In this document: in pieces, positions 40,477-48,154 of the stretch
Numbering within the stretch: the first letter of the stretch is position 1
Layout: every line of letters starts with the position of its first letter
Source of the DNA: JALZKA01 sp963717635
GTDB lineage: Bacteria; Actinomycetota; Thermoleophilia; Solirubrobacterales; 70-9
Reading direction: 5' to 3'
NCBI GenBank assembly: GCA_963717635.1
Contig: OY970347.1
Coordinates: 2,467,848-2,531,847, forward strand
Length of the DNA: 64,000 nucleotides
Notes under the pieces: generated by a model
What the model saw: only the letters and a program-made list of their open reading frames with translations
Database searches by the model: none
What the model was told of the DNA's origin: nothing
Position numbers and translations under genes: made by a program

Positions 40477-41604
40477 ATGACCAGCAAGACCCACCTCACC
40501 TCCGAGCAGCTCGACGCCTTCGGTGCCGAGCTCGACGCGATCCGCCAGCGCCACGTCGCCGACCTCGGCGAGCGCGATGCCAACTACATCCGCAAGGTGA
40601 TCCGGGCCCAGCGCGGGCTCGAGATCGGCGGCCGCGCGATGCTGATGGCCGGCTTTTTGCCGCCCGCATGGCTGGCCGGGACGGCCGCGCTCAGCGTCTC
40701 GAAGATCCTGGACAACATGGAGATCGGCCACAACGTGATGCACGGCCAGTACGAGTGGATGAACGATCCCGGCCTGTCCGGCAAGGATTTCGAGTGGGAT
40801 TCCGCCTGCCCGGGCGACCAGTGGCGCCACTCGCACAACTACATGCACCACACCCACACGAACATCCACGGCAAGGACCGCGACATCGGCTACGGCGTCC
40901 TGCGGATGTCCGAGGAGCAGCCGTGGGAGCCGTACTACCTGGGCAATCCCGTCTACGCGACCCTGCTGGCGCTGTTCTTCCAGTACGGCGTGGCTATGCA
41001 CGATCTCGAGCTCGACCGGATCCGCACCGGCGAGACGCGCTGGGGCACAAAGCAGCGCGAGATCGGTGCCGCGATCTGGAAGAAGGTCCGCCGCCAGACG
41101 CTCAAGGACTACGTGCTGTTCCCGGCCCTGGGTGGGCCCAGCGCCCCGTTCGTGCTGGCCGGCAACGCCACCGCCAACCTAACCCGCAACGTGTGGTCCT
41201 ACATGATCATCTTCTGCGGCCACTTCCCCGACGGCGTCGAGGAGTTCACCGAGGAGGAGACGGAAAACGAGAGCCGCGGCGAGTGGTATTACCGCCAACT
41301 CCTCGGCTCGGCCAACCTGACCGGCGGCAAGTTGTTCCACGTCATGTCCGGCAACCTCTCGCACCAGATCGAGCACCACCTGTTCCCCGACATCCCGGCG
41401 CATCGCTACGCCGAGATCTCGGTCGAGGTCCGCGAGATCTGCGAGCGCTACGGCATCCCCTACAACTCCGGGCCGCTGCACCGCCAGTTCGGCACCGTGG
41501 TCCGGAAGATCTGCCGCCTGGCGCTGCCGGACGGCTGGGGACGCATCGGTGCGCCCGAAGAGACCGTCGAGGAGAGTCGCGAGCCGGCGCTCGCCGCCGC
41601 CTGA
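40477..41604 (+). CDS. Membrane fatty acid desaturase (second copy)
   Basis: 375 aa. Histidine boxes HNVMHGQ (about 85-91), HSHNYMHH (about 120-127) and QIEHHLFPD (about 300-308) match the copy at 28888, but the central loop is shorter. Start ATG 40477 follows GAGGAGA. It should introduce a double bond in acyl chains with the reductase encoded just upstream. The pair (reductase then desaturase) under a DesT-like regulator recalls the desCB locus of Pseudomonas aeruginosa. Confidence 0.9.
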   Translation: MTSKTHLTSEQLDAFGAELDAIRQRHVADLGERDANYIRKVIRAQRGLEIGGRAMLMAGFLPPAWLAGTAALSVSKILDNMEIGHNVMHGQYEWMNDPGLSGKDFEWDSACPGDQWRHSHNYMHHTHTNIHGKDRDIGYGVLRMSEEQPWEPYYLGNPVYATLLALFFQYGVAMHDLELDRIRTGETRWGTKQREIGAAIWKKVRRQTLKDYVLFPALGGPSAPFVLAGNATANLTRNVWSYMIIFCGHFPDGVEEFTEEETENESRGEWYYRQLLGSANLTGGKLFHVMSGNLSHQIEHHLFPDIPAHRYAEISVEVREICERYGIPYNSGPLHRQFGTVVRKICRLALPDGWGRIGAPEETVEESREPALAAA

Positions 41605-41617
41605 GATCCTGCTGACG

Positions 41618-41710
41618 ATGGATCCCGCAGCGCTCCAGGCCCTGGTCGACGACTTCGGCATCCCCGACGCGCTGCTCCGGGCGCCCATCGCGCTCGCCAG
41701 ACCGGGGTAG
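41618..41710 (+). CDS. Possible 30-residue ORF or gene remnant
   Basis: ATG 41618 to TAG 41710. The sequence begins MDPAALQALVDDFGIPDALL, which has the composition of a real protein N-terminus (amphipathic helix, then Ile-Pro-Asp), but it stops after 30 residues. It may be the remnant of a truncated gene. I see no Shine-Dalgarno and no match to a family. The rest of the stretch to 41792 holds only a Shine-Dalgarno for the next gene. Confidence 0.25.
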   Translation: MDPAALQALVDDFGIPDALLRAPIALARPG

Positions 41711-41792
41711 GGCCGCGACTTCCCGGTTGCGCGGAGGTTCGCGAAGGTATAGACATACTCGGGCAGGGAGGTTGAGGCTTGGGAGGTTTGAG

Positions 41793-43262
41793 GTGAGAGG
41801 TCAGTTCGTTCGGTCGAAGCGCAGGCGCGGCTTGATCGCTCTGGCGGTCGCATTCGGCGCGCTCGCTCTCCCGAGCGCAGCTTCTGCGGTGCCGCTGACC
41901 GTCCCGTTCGTCGGTTTCGGCCTGCCCCCGGCCGCGAACACGACCGCCGGCGACGAGACCGAGTACACGGTCTCGTTCGTCGCCCAGAACGGGCTGTCGG
42001 GAGGCAGCACCGCCGTGATCATCAACGCAGCGGGCGCTCCACCACTCGCCGCGGGAACCACATTCCCGCCCTCGGCGCTCCACTCGGACGAGGGCGCCTT
42101 CTACACGGTCGGTACGGCCGACGACCCCAACAACGTCGTCATCGCCGACGTGATCCGGCAGAACGGCGACCAGACGGTGATCATCCCGATCGCCTTCACC
42201 GGCCTCAGCGCGTCGGTGAACGAGGTCGTGACCGTCGGCATCGGCTACGGGTCCGATCACAAGGTCCACAACCGGCCGACGCCCTGCGACGACTGTCGCC
42301 TGGCCATCGACACCACGATGGCCGGCGACGACTTCGGGCTAACCCCTGCGTTCGACGTCCTCGAAGGCCCGGGTGATCTGCTGGTCGAGTCGGGTAACGA
42401 CCAGGTCACGATGGTCGCCACTGCCTTTGGCGACGTCCTTGAGGCCCATCTGGTCGATGGCCTCGGCGCCGATGTGGTCGGCGAGAACGTCACGTTCACG
42501 GCGCCGCCCACCGGCCCGAGCGGCACGTTCGCCGGCGGCACCATGGACGGCCGCGAGCTCGTCGTCGTCACCGACGGCGACGGGATTGCCACGTCAAGCG
42601 TGCTGACGGCGAACGACGCCGTCGGCGTCTGGGCGGTCGATGTCACCACCGACGCCGTCGGCGTAGCTCCGATCGAGTTCGACCTCGAGAATGACCCCGG
42701 CCCCCCAGAGGCGGTCACTCTGCAGCTCAGCCCATCCGTGATCCCGGGAGATGGGGTGTCCACCAGCCAGGCAACCGCGACCGTCGAAGACCAGTTCGGA
42801 AACCAGGTCGACGCCGGCAACACCGCGACGTTCTCCAGCGACGGCGCCCAGGAGTTCTCGCCGCCCACGGAGATCGCGCCTGGCCGATTCCGCTCGACGA
42901 TCACCTCGACGCCCGAATCCGGCCTGTTCACGATCACCGTGGACATCGTTGAGGGCAGCTCGCCGTCTGACACCGCAGCCCTGGCCCAGACGGCCGACGT
43001 GACCGCGCCAAGGGCCGAGATCCGCGACCACCCGCAGCGCAGGAGCAAGCGTAAGCGGGCTCGCTTCACCTTCGACTCCGGCTCATCTCCCTCGGACCAG
43101 GCGGAGTGCAAGCTGGACGGCGCCGCCTACCGGCCCTGCACGTCCCCGAAGACCTACCGCGTCAGGCGGGGCAGGCATGTCTTTAAGGTCCGCTCGACCG
43201 ACCTGAGCGGCAACACCGGCCCGGCCGACACGTTCACGTTCCGGCGGACCAAGAGGAACTAG
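41793..43262 (+). CDS. Secreted protein with bacterial Ig-like domains
   Basis: 489 aa. GTG 41793 lies 6 nt after GGGAGG. A signal peptide (RSKRRRGLIALAVAFGALALPSAASA) ends near residue 33. Beta-rich, Asp/Thr/Gly-rich repeats follow; VTLQLSPSVIPGDGVSTSQATATVEDQFGNQVDAGNTATFSSDG (about 305-350) is a clear Big-1/invasin-like unit. The C-terminal 45 residues (ECKLDGAAYRPCTSPKTY, HVFKVRSTDLSGNTGPADTFTF) form the Cys-containing module seen at the ends of many Thermoleophilia secreted proteins. It is likely a surface or exported structural protein. Confidence 0.75.
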   Translation: MRGQFVRSKRRRGLIALAVAFGALALPSAASAVPLTVPFVGFGLPPAANTTAGDETEYTVSFVAQNGLSGGSTAVIINAAGAPPLAAGTTFPPSALHSDEGAFYTVGTADDPNNVVIADVIRQNGDQTVIIPIAFTGLSASVNEVVTVGIGYGSDHKVHNRPTPCDDCRLAIDTTMAGDDFGLTPAFDVLEGPGDLLVESGNDQVTMVATAFGDVLEAHLVDGLGADVVGENVTFTAPPTGPSGTFAGGTMDGRELVVVTDGDGIATSSVLTANDAVGVWAVDVTTDAVGVAPIEFDLENDPGPPEAVTLQLSPSVIPGDGVSTSQATATVEDQFGNQVDAGNTATFSSDGAQEFSPPTEIAPGRFRSTITSTPESGLFTITVDIVEGSSPSDTAALAQTADVTAPRAEIRDHPQRRSKRKRARFTFDSGSSPSDQAECKLDGAAYRPCTSPKTYRVRRGRHVFKVRSTDLSGNTGPADTFTFRRTKRN

Positions 43263-43269
43263 CGGCGGC

Positions 43270-43608
43270 TCACTCCGCGAGCTCCGGGATCAGCCGGGCG
43301 ACGTGCTGCGCCAAGGTGCGGCGAACCCATTGCTGGGTCTCGGCGTCGCCGATGCGGTAGCGCGCGAGCAGGAGCTTCTGCTCGGCGATCGGTAACCCGG
43401 AGATCTCCCAACTCACGGCCAGGTGCTCGAATAGAAGCTCGGTGCGCCGCCGCCAGTCGTCGTCGACCGTGGCAGGCCCTGCCGCCCTGGCCTTGGTGAT
43501 CTTACGGATCGATCCCGGGCTGAGCGACTCCCGCAGCGTCAGCACGTTGCCCTCGGCGTCCGTGTAATCGACCGTTGCGACCGGCTCCTTGCGGCGGCGC
43601 TTCGCCAT
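43270..43608 (-). CDS. Hypothetical protein, basic N-terminus
   Basis: 112 aa from ATG 43608, whose ATG shares a base with the stop of the lipoprotein gene (TGATG); GAGGAG lies 8 nt upstream. ATG 43614 is an alternative start. The N-terminus is basic (MAKRRRKEP), followed by VDYTDAEGNVLTLRESLSPGSIRKI and a helical C-terminal half (RRTELLFEHLAVSWEI, RYRIGDAETQQWVRRTL). No membrane segment. I do not recognise the family. It is the last gene of the ABC-2 exporter operon. Confidence 0.6.
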   Translation of the reverse strand: MAKRRRKEPVATVDYTDAEGNVLTLRESLSPGSIRKITKARAAGPATVDDDWRRRTELLFEHLAVSWEISGLPIAEQKLLLARYRIGDAETQQWVRRTLAQHVARLIPELAE

Positions 43609-43916
43609 CAGCATTGCTCCTCGACGAGCTCCGCCAGGGGCGACTCCTGGCCGGCGTCGATCGCCTCGGCGCTGACCAGCAGCACGAACCCGGAATCGAC
43701 CTCGACGCCCTTGCAGGCGGGCGTTTCGGCGACGATGGACTCGAGGATCGTCTGCTTGTCCGGGCGCAGCTCGGCGATGAACTCCCCTACGGTGATCGCT
43801 GGGGAGGCGACGCCGGATGCGCCGCTGGCGCCCTCGGCCGGGGGATCGTCATCGTCTCCCCCGCAGCCTGCGGCCAGCATCAGCGCAGCGGCAAGGATGG
43901 CGGCGGTCCGCGTCAT
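43608..43916 (-). CDS. Small lipoprotein of unknown function
   Basis: 102 aa. The N-terminus MTRTAAILAAALMLAAGCGG is a lipoprotein signal with the lipobox LAAGC (Cys about 18). The mature part has an acidic DDDD spacer and a compact domain with two Cys (AETPACKGVEV, VEEQC). It overlaps the permease stop by one base (TGATG), so it is translated together with the exporter. I recognise no family; it may be an accessory of the ABC-2 exporter. Confidence 0.65.
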   Translation of the reverse strand: MTRTAAILAAALMLAAGCGGDDDDPPAEGASGASGVASPAITVGEFIAELRPDKQTILESIVAETPACKGVEVDSGFVLLVSAEAIDAGQESPLAELVEEQC

Positions 43917-44707
43917 CAATCGATCAGACGCTTTTCCATCTGATGCACCGCGATTCGCCACATCACGAGCGCGAATGCAGCCAACACCCCGAAGCGCAGC
44001 AGGTCGGTGCTCTCCAGGCCGAAGCTCGCGTGGCGCACCAGCTCGACTAGCTGGTAGAGCGGGTTGAACTGCGCGGCAATCTGAACGCCCTCCGGCAGCT
44101 GGTCGATCGGGAAGAAGGTCCCGGCCACCAAAAAGAGCGGCGTGATCACGAGCGTGGTCACATAGCTGAAGTGATCGATCTTGCCCACGGTGGCGGCCAT
44201 CGCCACCCCGAACGCCGCGAACCCCAGCGCGGTCACGAAGCAGTACAACGGCACCAGCAGCATCCCGGCGGCGGGATCGAGCCCGAACCCCATCGCGACC
44301 AGCAGCGGGAAGCACCCGTAGAAGCCGGCGCGGATCGCGATCCACAGCATCTCGGCGGTGACCACCTCCTCGACGTCGACCGGCGCCGCCAGGATCGCGT
44401 CGTAGGTGTTTTGGAAACGGTGCTTGACGAATGTGCCGAACATGGCCGGCAGCGCACTCGAGAAGATCACGGCGGTCGCGACCATTCCCGTCCCGACGAA
44501 CTCGACGTATGCCAACCCGTCGACGCGGTCGACGACGGTCGCGCCGAGGCCGAGGCCGAACGCGAGCAGGTAGACGATCGGCTCGAGCACGCTCGAGAAG
44601 GTCGTTGCCTTCCAGAACGTCCGGAAGTTCGCGATGTCGCGGCTCATCACGCCCCAGATCGCAGCGGGCTCCAATCGCCGGGCTCCAATCACGGTCTCCG
44701 AGCTCAT
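43916..44707 (-). CDS. ABC-2 type exporter permease (NodJ/DrrB-like)
   Basis: 263 aa with six hydrophobic segments. The stretch HRFQNTYDAILAAPVDVEEVVTAEMLWIA (about 95-123) and FLVAGTFFPIDQLPEGVQIAAQFNPLYQLVELVRHASFG (about 195-233) are typical of the NodJ branch of ABC-2 permeases. It forms the membrane channel of an exporter with the ATPase whose end overlaps this start (ATGA, 44704-44707). Substrate unknown; NodI/NodJ-type pairs export lipids, drugs or glycans. Confidence 0.85.
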   Translation of the reverse strand: MSSETVIGARRLEPAAIWGVMSRDIANFRTFWKATTFSSVLEPIVYLLAFGLGLGATVVDRVDGLAYVEFVGTGMVATAVIFSSALPAMFGTFVKHRFQNTYDAILAAPVDVEEVVTAEMLWIAIRAGFYGCFPLLVAMGFGLDPAAGMLLVPLYCFVTALGFAAFGVAMAATVGKIDHFSYVTTLVITPLFLVAGTFFPIDQLPEGVQIAAQFNPLYQLVELVRHASFGLESTDLLRFGVLAAFALVMWRIAVHQMEKRLID

Positions 44708-45594
44708 TCCGCCTCCTCCCCCGTCAGCAGCACGAACACGTCCTCGAGCGAGGCGGCGCGGCGGACTGCGTCCTCCGGCACCGCCCCGTCAGTCGCGCGC
44801 TCGGATCCGACGACCGCGATTGCGGGACCGGCGGGCCTGACCCGCAGGCCCTGCGCCTCGGCCTTCTCGCGTGCCTCGGCCAGCCGGTCGGGCGGGCCGT
44901 AGATCTCGGCCGTCTCGCGTCCGGCGTGCTCGGCGATCAGGTCGCCCGGCTTGCCACGGGCGATGATCTTGCCCTTGGTCATCACGGCGACCTCGTCGGC
45001 GAGCCGCTGGGCCTCCTCGATGTAGTGCGTGGACATCAGGATCGTGACTCCCCTGGTGCGCAGGCCGTCGATCAGCGTCCAAAGCTCGGTGCGGATTTGC
45101 GGGTCGAGGCCCACGGTCGGCTCGTCCAACAGGAGCAACCGGGGCTCGTGCACAAGGCCGCGAGCGAGCAGCATGCGGCGGCGCATTCCGCCCGAGAGCT
45201 CGTCGACGGCGTCCTTGCGGCGAGCGGTCAGACGGGCGAGCGCGAGGCTCCTGTCGACGGCGGCGCCGACGTCGGCGACCCGGTAGAGGCGGGCGGAGAC
45301 GGCGAGGTTGTCCTCAACGGTCACGTCGACGTCCAGGTTGTCCAGTTGCGGGACGACGCCCATCTCGGCCCGCGCCCGCTTCGCGTCGCGGGGCAGGGTG
45401 TGCTCGAGCACCTGGATCTCGCCCTCGTCGGCGATCGCCTGGCCGGTGAGCAGCCGCATCGTCGTCGACTTGCCGGCGCCGTTGGGCCCGAGCAGTCCAA
45501 GGCAGATGCCCTGGGGGACATCGAGGTCCAATCCGTCAACGGCGGTGATCTCCCCGAAGCGCTTGACGACGCCGCGTAGCTCGATCGCGTTCAC
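44704..45594 (-). CDS. ABC-2 type exporter ATP-binding protein (NodI/DrrA-like)
   Basis: 296 aa. Walker A GPNGAGKSTTMRLL (about 36-49), signature ELSGGMRRRMLLARGL, Walker B LLLLDEPTVGLDPQIR and H-loop MSTHYIEEAQRL are all present; a C-terminal regulatory domain follows. GTG 45594 is 8 nt after TACCCT with no Shine-Dalgarno. It drives the adjacent ABC-2 permease. The four-gene operon (ATPase, permease, lipoprotein, hypothetical) has overlapping junctions throughout. Confidence 0.9.
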   Translation of the reverse strand: MNAIELRGVVKRFGEITAVDGLDLDVPQGICLGLLGPNGAGKSTTMRLLTGQAIADEGEIQVLEHTLPRDAKRARAEMGVVPQLDNLDVDVTVEDNLAVSARLYRVADVGAAVDRSLALARLTARRKDAVDELSGGMRRRMLLARGLVHEPRLLLLDEPTVGLDPQIRTELWTLIDGLRTRGVTILMSTHYIEEAQRLADEVAVMTKGKIIARGKPGDLIAEHAGRETAEIYGPPDRLAEAREKAEAQGLRVRPAGPAIAVVGSERATDGAVPEDAVRRAASLEDVFVLLTGEEAE

Positions 45595-45602
45595 GGCGAT
45601 TC

Positions 45603-45608
45603 AGGGTA
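45603..45608 (-). promoter_or_regulatory. -10-like hexamer, leaderless start
   Basis: TACCCT on the minus strand, 8 nt before the GTG of the exporter ATPase. Confidence 0.5.
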
Positions 45609-45630
45609 GCCAGCGCTCGTGCGCGTGCTG

Positions 45631-45636
45631 TACGGT
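45631..45636 (+). promoter_or_regulatory. -10-like hexamer, leaderless start
   Basis: TACGGT, 6 nt before the ATG of the NAD(P)-binding protein gene. Confidence 0.45.
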
Positions 45637-45642
45637 CGAACG

Positions 45643-46293
45643 ATGGTCGTTGCGATCGCCGGCGGGCACGGAAAGATCGGCCTCAGGCTCACCCGCCTGC
45701 TGGCCGACCGCGGCGACCGGGTCCTCAGCTTGATCCGCAATCCGGACCAGAGCGCTGCTGTGGAGGAGGCCGGGGGCGAGGCGGTGGTGGTCGACCTCGA
45801 GGCCGCCGGCTCAGATCAGGTCGCGCGGGGGATCGAGGACGCCGATGCGGTTGTGTTCGCGGCCGGCGCCGGCCCCGGAAGCGGTGCCGAGCGCAAGCTG
45901 ACGCTGGACCGCGACGGTGCGGCGCTCCTGGCCGAGGCGGCCAAGCGGATCGACGCCCGGCGCTATGTGATGGTCAGCTCGACAGGCGCGTCTCCGCAGC
46001 ACGAGGGTGACGACGTGTTCGACGTCTACCTGCGGGCGAAGGGCGAGGCGGACGTCGCGCTCGCACAGAGCGGCCTCGACCACACGATCGTCCGCCCGGG
46101 AAGCCTCACCGACGATCCGGGGACGGGACGGGTCCAGGTCGGCGAAAGCGTCGACCGCGGCGAAATCAGCCGGGACGACGTGGCTGCCGTCCTCGCGGCA
46201 ACGCTGGCCGAGCCGGCCACCGTCGGCAAGACATTCGAGTTGGTTGCGGGCGACGAGCCGATCGAAACCGCACTCGCGGCGCTCGCCGGATAG
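45643..46293 (+). CDS. NAD(P)-binding atypical SDR (YwnB/SDR_a5-like)
   Basis: 216 aa Rossmann protein. The nucleotide-binding loop is AIAGGHGKIGLRLTRLLADRGDRVLSLIRNPDQ (about 4-36). YVMVSSTGA, YLRAKGEADVALAQSGLDHTIVRPGSLTDDPGTGRV and VAAVLAATLAEP follow, as in atypical SDRs without a strict Y-x3-K dyad. Family members act as epimerases, NADPH sensors or flavin reductases; a specific role is not supported. GTG 45619 is an alternative start. It converges with greA. Confidence 0.8.
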   Translation: MVVAIAGGHGKIGLRLTRLLADRGDRVLSLIRNPDQSAAVEEAGGEAVVVDLEAAGSDQVARGIEDADAVVFAAGAGPGSGAERKLTLDRDGAALLAEAAKRIDARRYVMVSSTGASPQHEGDDVFDVYLRAKGEADVALAQSGLDHTIVRPGSLTDDPGTGRVQVGESVDRGEISRDDVAAVLAATLAEPATVGKTFELVAGDEPIETALAALAG

Positions 46294-46302
46294 CGCCGGG
46301 AC

Positions 46303-46773
46303 TCAGCCGACGGCGAGGATCTCGAGCGTCTTCGCGCCGCCAGGCGTCGCGACCGACACCTGATCGCCCTTGGTGGCGCCCAGCAACGCCTTCGCGATCG
46401 GGCTCTCGACCGAAACCTTGCCCTCGGCGGAGTTCGCCTCCAGGCGGTGGACGAGCGTCACGTCGGTGACCTTCCCGGTCGACGCGTCACGGAAGCTGAC
46501 CGTCGAGCCGTTGCCGGCCACGTCGCCCGCGGCGGCTGCGACGACCGTGGCGTGGGCCAGGAGCTCCTCGAGCGTGCGGATCCGGGCTTCGTTCAGCCCC
46601 TGCTCCTCACGGGCAGCGTGGTACTCGGCGTTCTCGGAGAGGTCACCCTCCTCGCGCGCAGCCTTGACGGCGGCGACGATCGCCGGGCGCCGGACCTCGG
46701 TGAGCTCCTTGAGCTCGGCCTCGGCCTCGGCCTTGCCCTCGGGGCTGATCGCGTTCTGGACTTCGTCCGTCAC
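46303..46773 (-). CDS. greA: Transcription elongation factor GreA
   Basis: 156 aa, the normal size. The N-terminal coiled coil carries the acidic tip EEGDLSENAEYHAAREEQ (about 41-58) that reaches into the RNA polymerase channel, and the C-terminal globular domain has TLVHRLEANSAEGKVSVESPIAKALLGATKGDQVSV. It rescues backtracked RNA polymerase by stimulating transcript cleavage. GTG 46773 lies 8 nt after TACCCT. It is divergent from the tmRNA gene. Confidence 0.95.
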   Translation of the reverse strand: MTDEVQNAISPEGKAEAEAELKELTEVRRPAIVAAVKAAREEGDLSENAEYHAAREEQGLNEARIRTLEELLAHATVVAAAAGDVAGNGSTVSFRDASTGKVTDVTLVHRLEANSAEGKVSVESPIAKALLGATKGDQVSVATPGGAKTLEILAVG

Positions 46774-46781
46774 GGCGGCGG

Positions 46782-46787
46782 AGGGTA
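46782..46787 (-). promoter_or_regulatory. -10-like hexamer, leaderless start
   Basis: TACCCT on the minus strand, 8 nt before the GTG of greA. Confidence 0.5.
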
Positions 46788-46830
46788 GCGACCGGGGATC
46801 AGCCCCCGGGTATCCTTTTTCACCACATAT

Positions 46831-47197
46831 GGGGGCGAATTAGCTTCGACGTGGATCTGTTCGCCTCGATGTTGCGAGTCGAGGAGCCGGGGTTGGCCTC
46901 GTAAAACTCTCCCCGGAAAACCATAATTGCGGACTCACATGAGTTCGCCCTCGCGGCCTAAATAGCCGTTTGAGGGAGTCGGCCCGGGATGCCCGCGCCC
47001 GGATCGCCGGCTTCGATTGCGGGCTCACCCCTCAGTTAGGACCCTCGATCTGAGGGGGACACTCAAGGAGGGTGTGGTACCGGGAACGTATCCCACGGAT
47101 TGACCGACCCGGTCGCCGAGATCAGACTCCGATGGGCACACTCGTAGACGCATCGAGGCAGCATCCGCGGACGTGGGTGCAATTCCCACCGCCTCCA
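46831..47197 (+). ncRNA. ssrA: tmRNA
   Basis: The RNA begins GGGGGCGAATTAGCTTCGAC and ends with a T-arm hairpin GTGGG-TGCAATT-CCCAC and the 3' strand CGCCTCC, which pairs with the 5' GGGGGCG (one G-U) to form the alanine-type acceptor; A 47197 is the discriminator. CCA is not encoded (the DNA reads CTA). The reading frame starts with the resume codon GCG 46929 and encodes ADSHEFALAA, then TAA 46959-46961 with a second stop two bases on. The tag resembles mycobacterial ADSHQRDYALAA but is two residues shorter. It works with SmpB (52124) and RNase R (52613) to rescue stalled ribosomes. The terminator downstream is not clear. Confidence 0.95.
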
Positions 47198-47265
47198 CTA
47201 AAGGAGCCACATGGGGACGCGTGATCGGAGTAGTGTCGAACCGATCCCGAACCGAAGGAGTGCAG

Positions 47266-47661
47266 ATGTCTCAGGAGAACGTCGACCTCGTCCGTGGCGC
47301 CTACGACGACTTCAACAGCGGCAACGTCGAGGGTGTGCTCGCCCGGCTCGACGCCGAGGTCGAGTGGACCGAGCCCGGTGGCGGCAATTCCCCGGCGGGT
47401 ACCTTCACGGGGCCCGAGAGCGTCGGCGGCGGCGTGTTCGCCAAGGTCGGGGAGCACTTCGACGAGTTCGCGTGCAACATCGAGGACACGACGGACGAGG
47501 GCGACACGGTCGTTGTCGCCGTCCGCTTCGCGGGCAAGGGCAAGAGCGGCGCCGAACTGGGCACCCCGGCCGAGCACGTCTGGGAGATTCGCGACGGCAA
47601 GGTCGCGCGTTTCGAACACACGCCGTCCGACCCGGACGCCTGGGCGACCGCCTGGAGTTGA
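47266..47661 (+). CDS. SnoaL-like/NTF2-fold protein
   Basis: 131 aa. ATG 47266 follows AAGGAG by 5 nt. The pattern NVDLVRGAYDDFNSGNVEGVLARLDAEVEWTEPGGG, then a beta-rich half ending HVWEIRDGKVARFEHTPSDPDAWATAW, is the cone-shaped NTF2/SnoaL fold used by small cyclases, isomerases and uncharacterised proteins. No catalytic set can be assigned. It sits 68 nt after tmRNA and converges with a GNAT gene. Confidence 0.8.
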   Translation: MSQENVDLVRGAYDDFNSGNVEGVLARLDAEVEWTEPGGGNSPAGTFTGPESVGGGVFAKVGEHFDEFACNIEDTTDEGDTVVVAVRFAGKGKSGAELGTPAEHVWEIRDGKVARFEHTPSDPDAWATAWS

Positions 47662-47663
47662 AC

Positions 47664-48134
47664 TTACGTCGACCCCTTCCTGAAGACCCGCATCCCGCGC
47701 GCCTCGTAGTTCGCCAGGGCATGCGGGCCGTCGCTCGTGTTCGTGCTCACCCAGACGCGCTCGCCGAGCTCGAAGCCGCGCCGCAGGACGTGGGTCAGCA
47801 GCGCGCCGCCGAGGCCCTGGCCCTGGAACGGAGCCAATAGGCCGAAGATCGATAGCAACACGGAACCGTCATCGCCCGCTCGCAGCTCGGCGTAGCCGGC
47901 GGGCTCGCCGCGCACCTCGACCACCCACGTCTCGACCTCGTCCGCCCAGGCTCGCCAGCGCACGCCGTCCCAGCCAAGGCGGTCGGTCCACGACCAGTCC
48001 GCACCGATCTCCTCGTAGAGGCGCCGGTTGAGCGCCGGGTCGTCCACGAGGACGATCGAATGCTCGACGCCCGGCGGGCTCTTCGGCGGCCGCAGGGCCG
48101 CGGGATCAGTCAATTCGAGATAGGTGACGATCAC
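47664..48134 (-). CDS. GNAT-family N-acetyltransferase
   Basis: 156 aa. The acetyl-CoA pyrophosphate loop is LAPFQGQGLGGALLTHVLRRG (Q-x-x-G-x-G/A, about 100-120), preceded by the strand VLLSIFGLL and followed by VWVSTNTSDGPHALANYEARGMRVFRK, where N and Y positions match motif B. It transfers an acetyl group from acetyl-CoA to an unknown amine. The GTG start has no Shine-Dalgarno; CATATG 48145-48150 lies between this gene and the divergent site-2 protease gene. Confidence 0.85.
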   Translation of the reverse strand: MIVTYLELTDPAALRPPKSPPGVEHSIVLVDDPALNRRLYEEIGADWSWTDRLGWDGVRWRAWADEVETWVVEVRGEPAGYAELRAGDDGSVLLSIFGLLAPFQGQGLGGALLTHVLRRGFELGERVWVSTNTSDGPHALANYEARGMRVFRKGST

Positions 48135-48154
48135 GGTCAGTCACCATATGAGCG

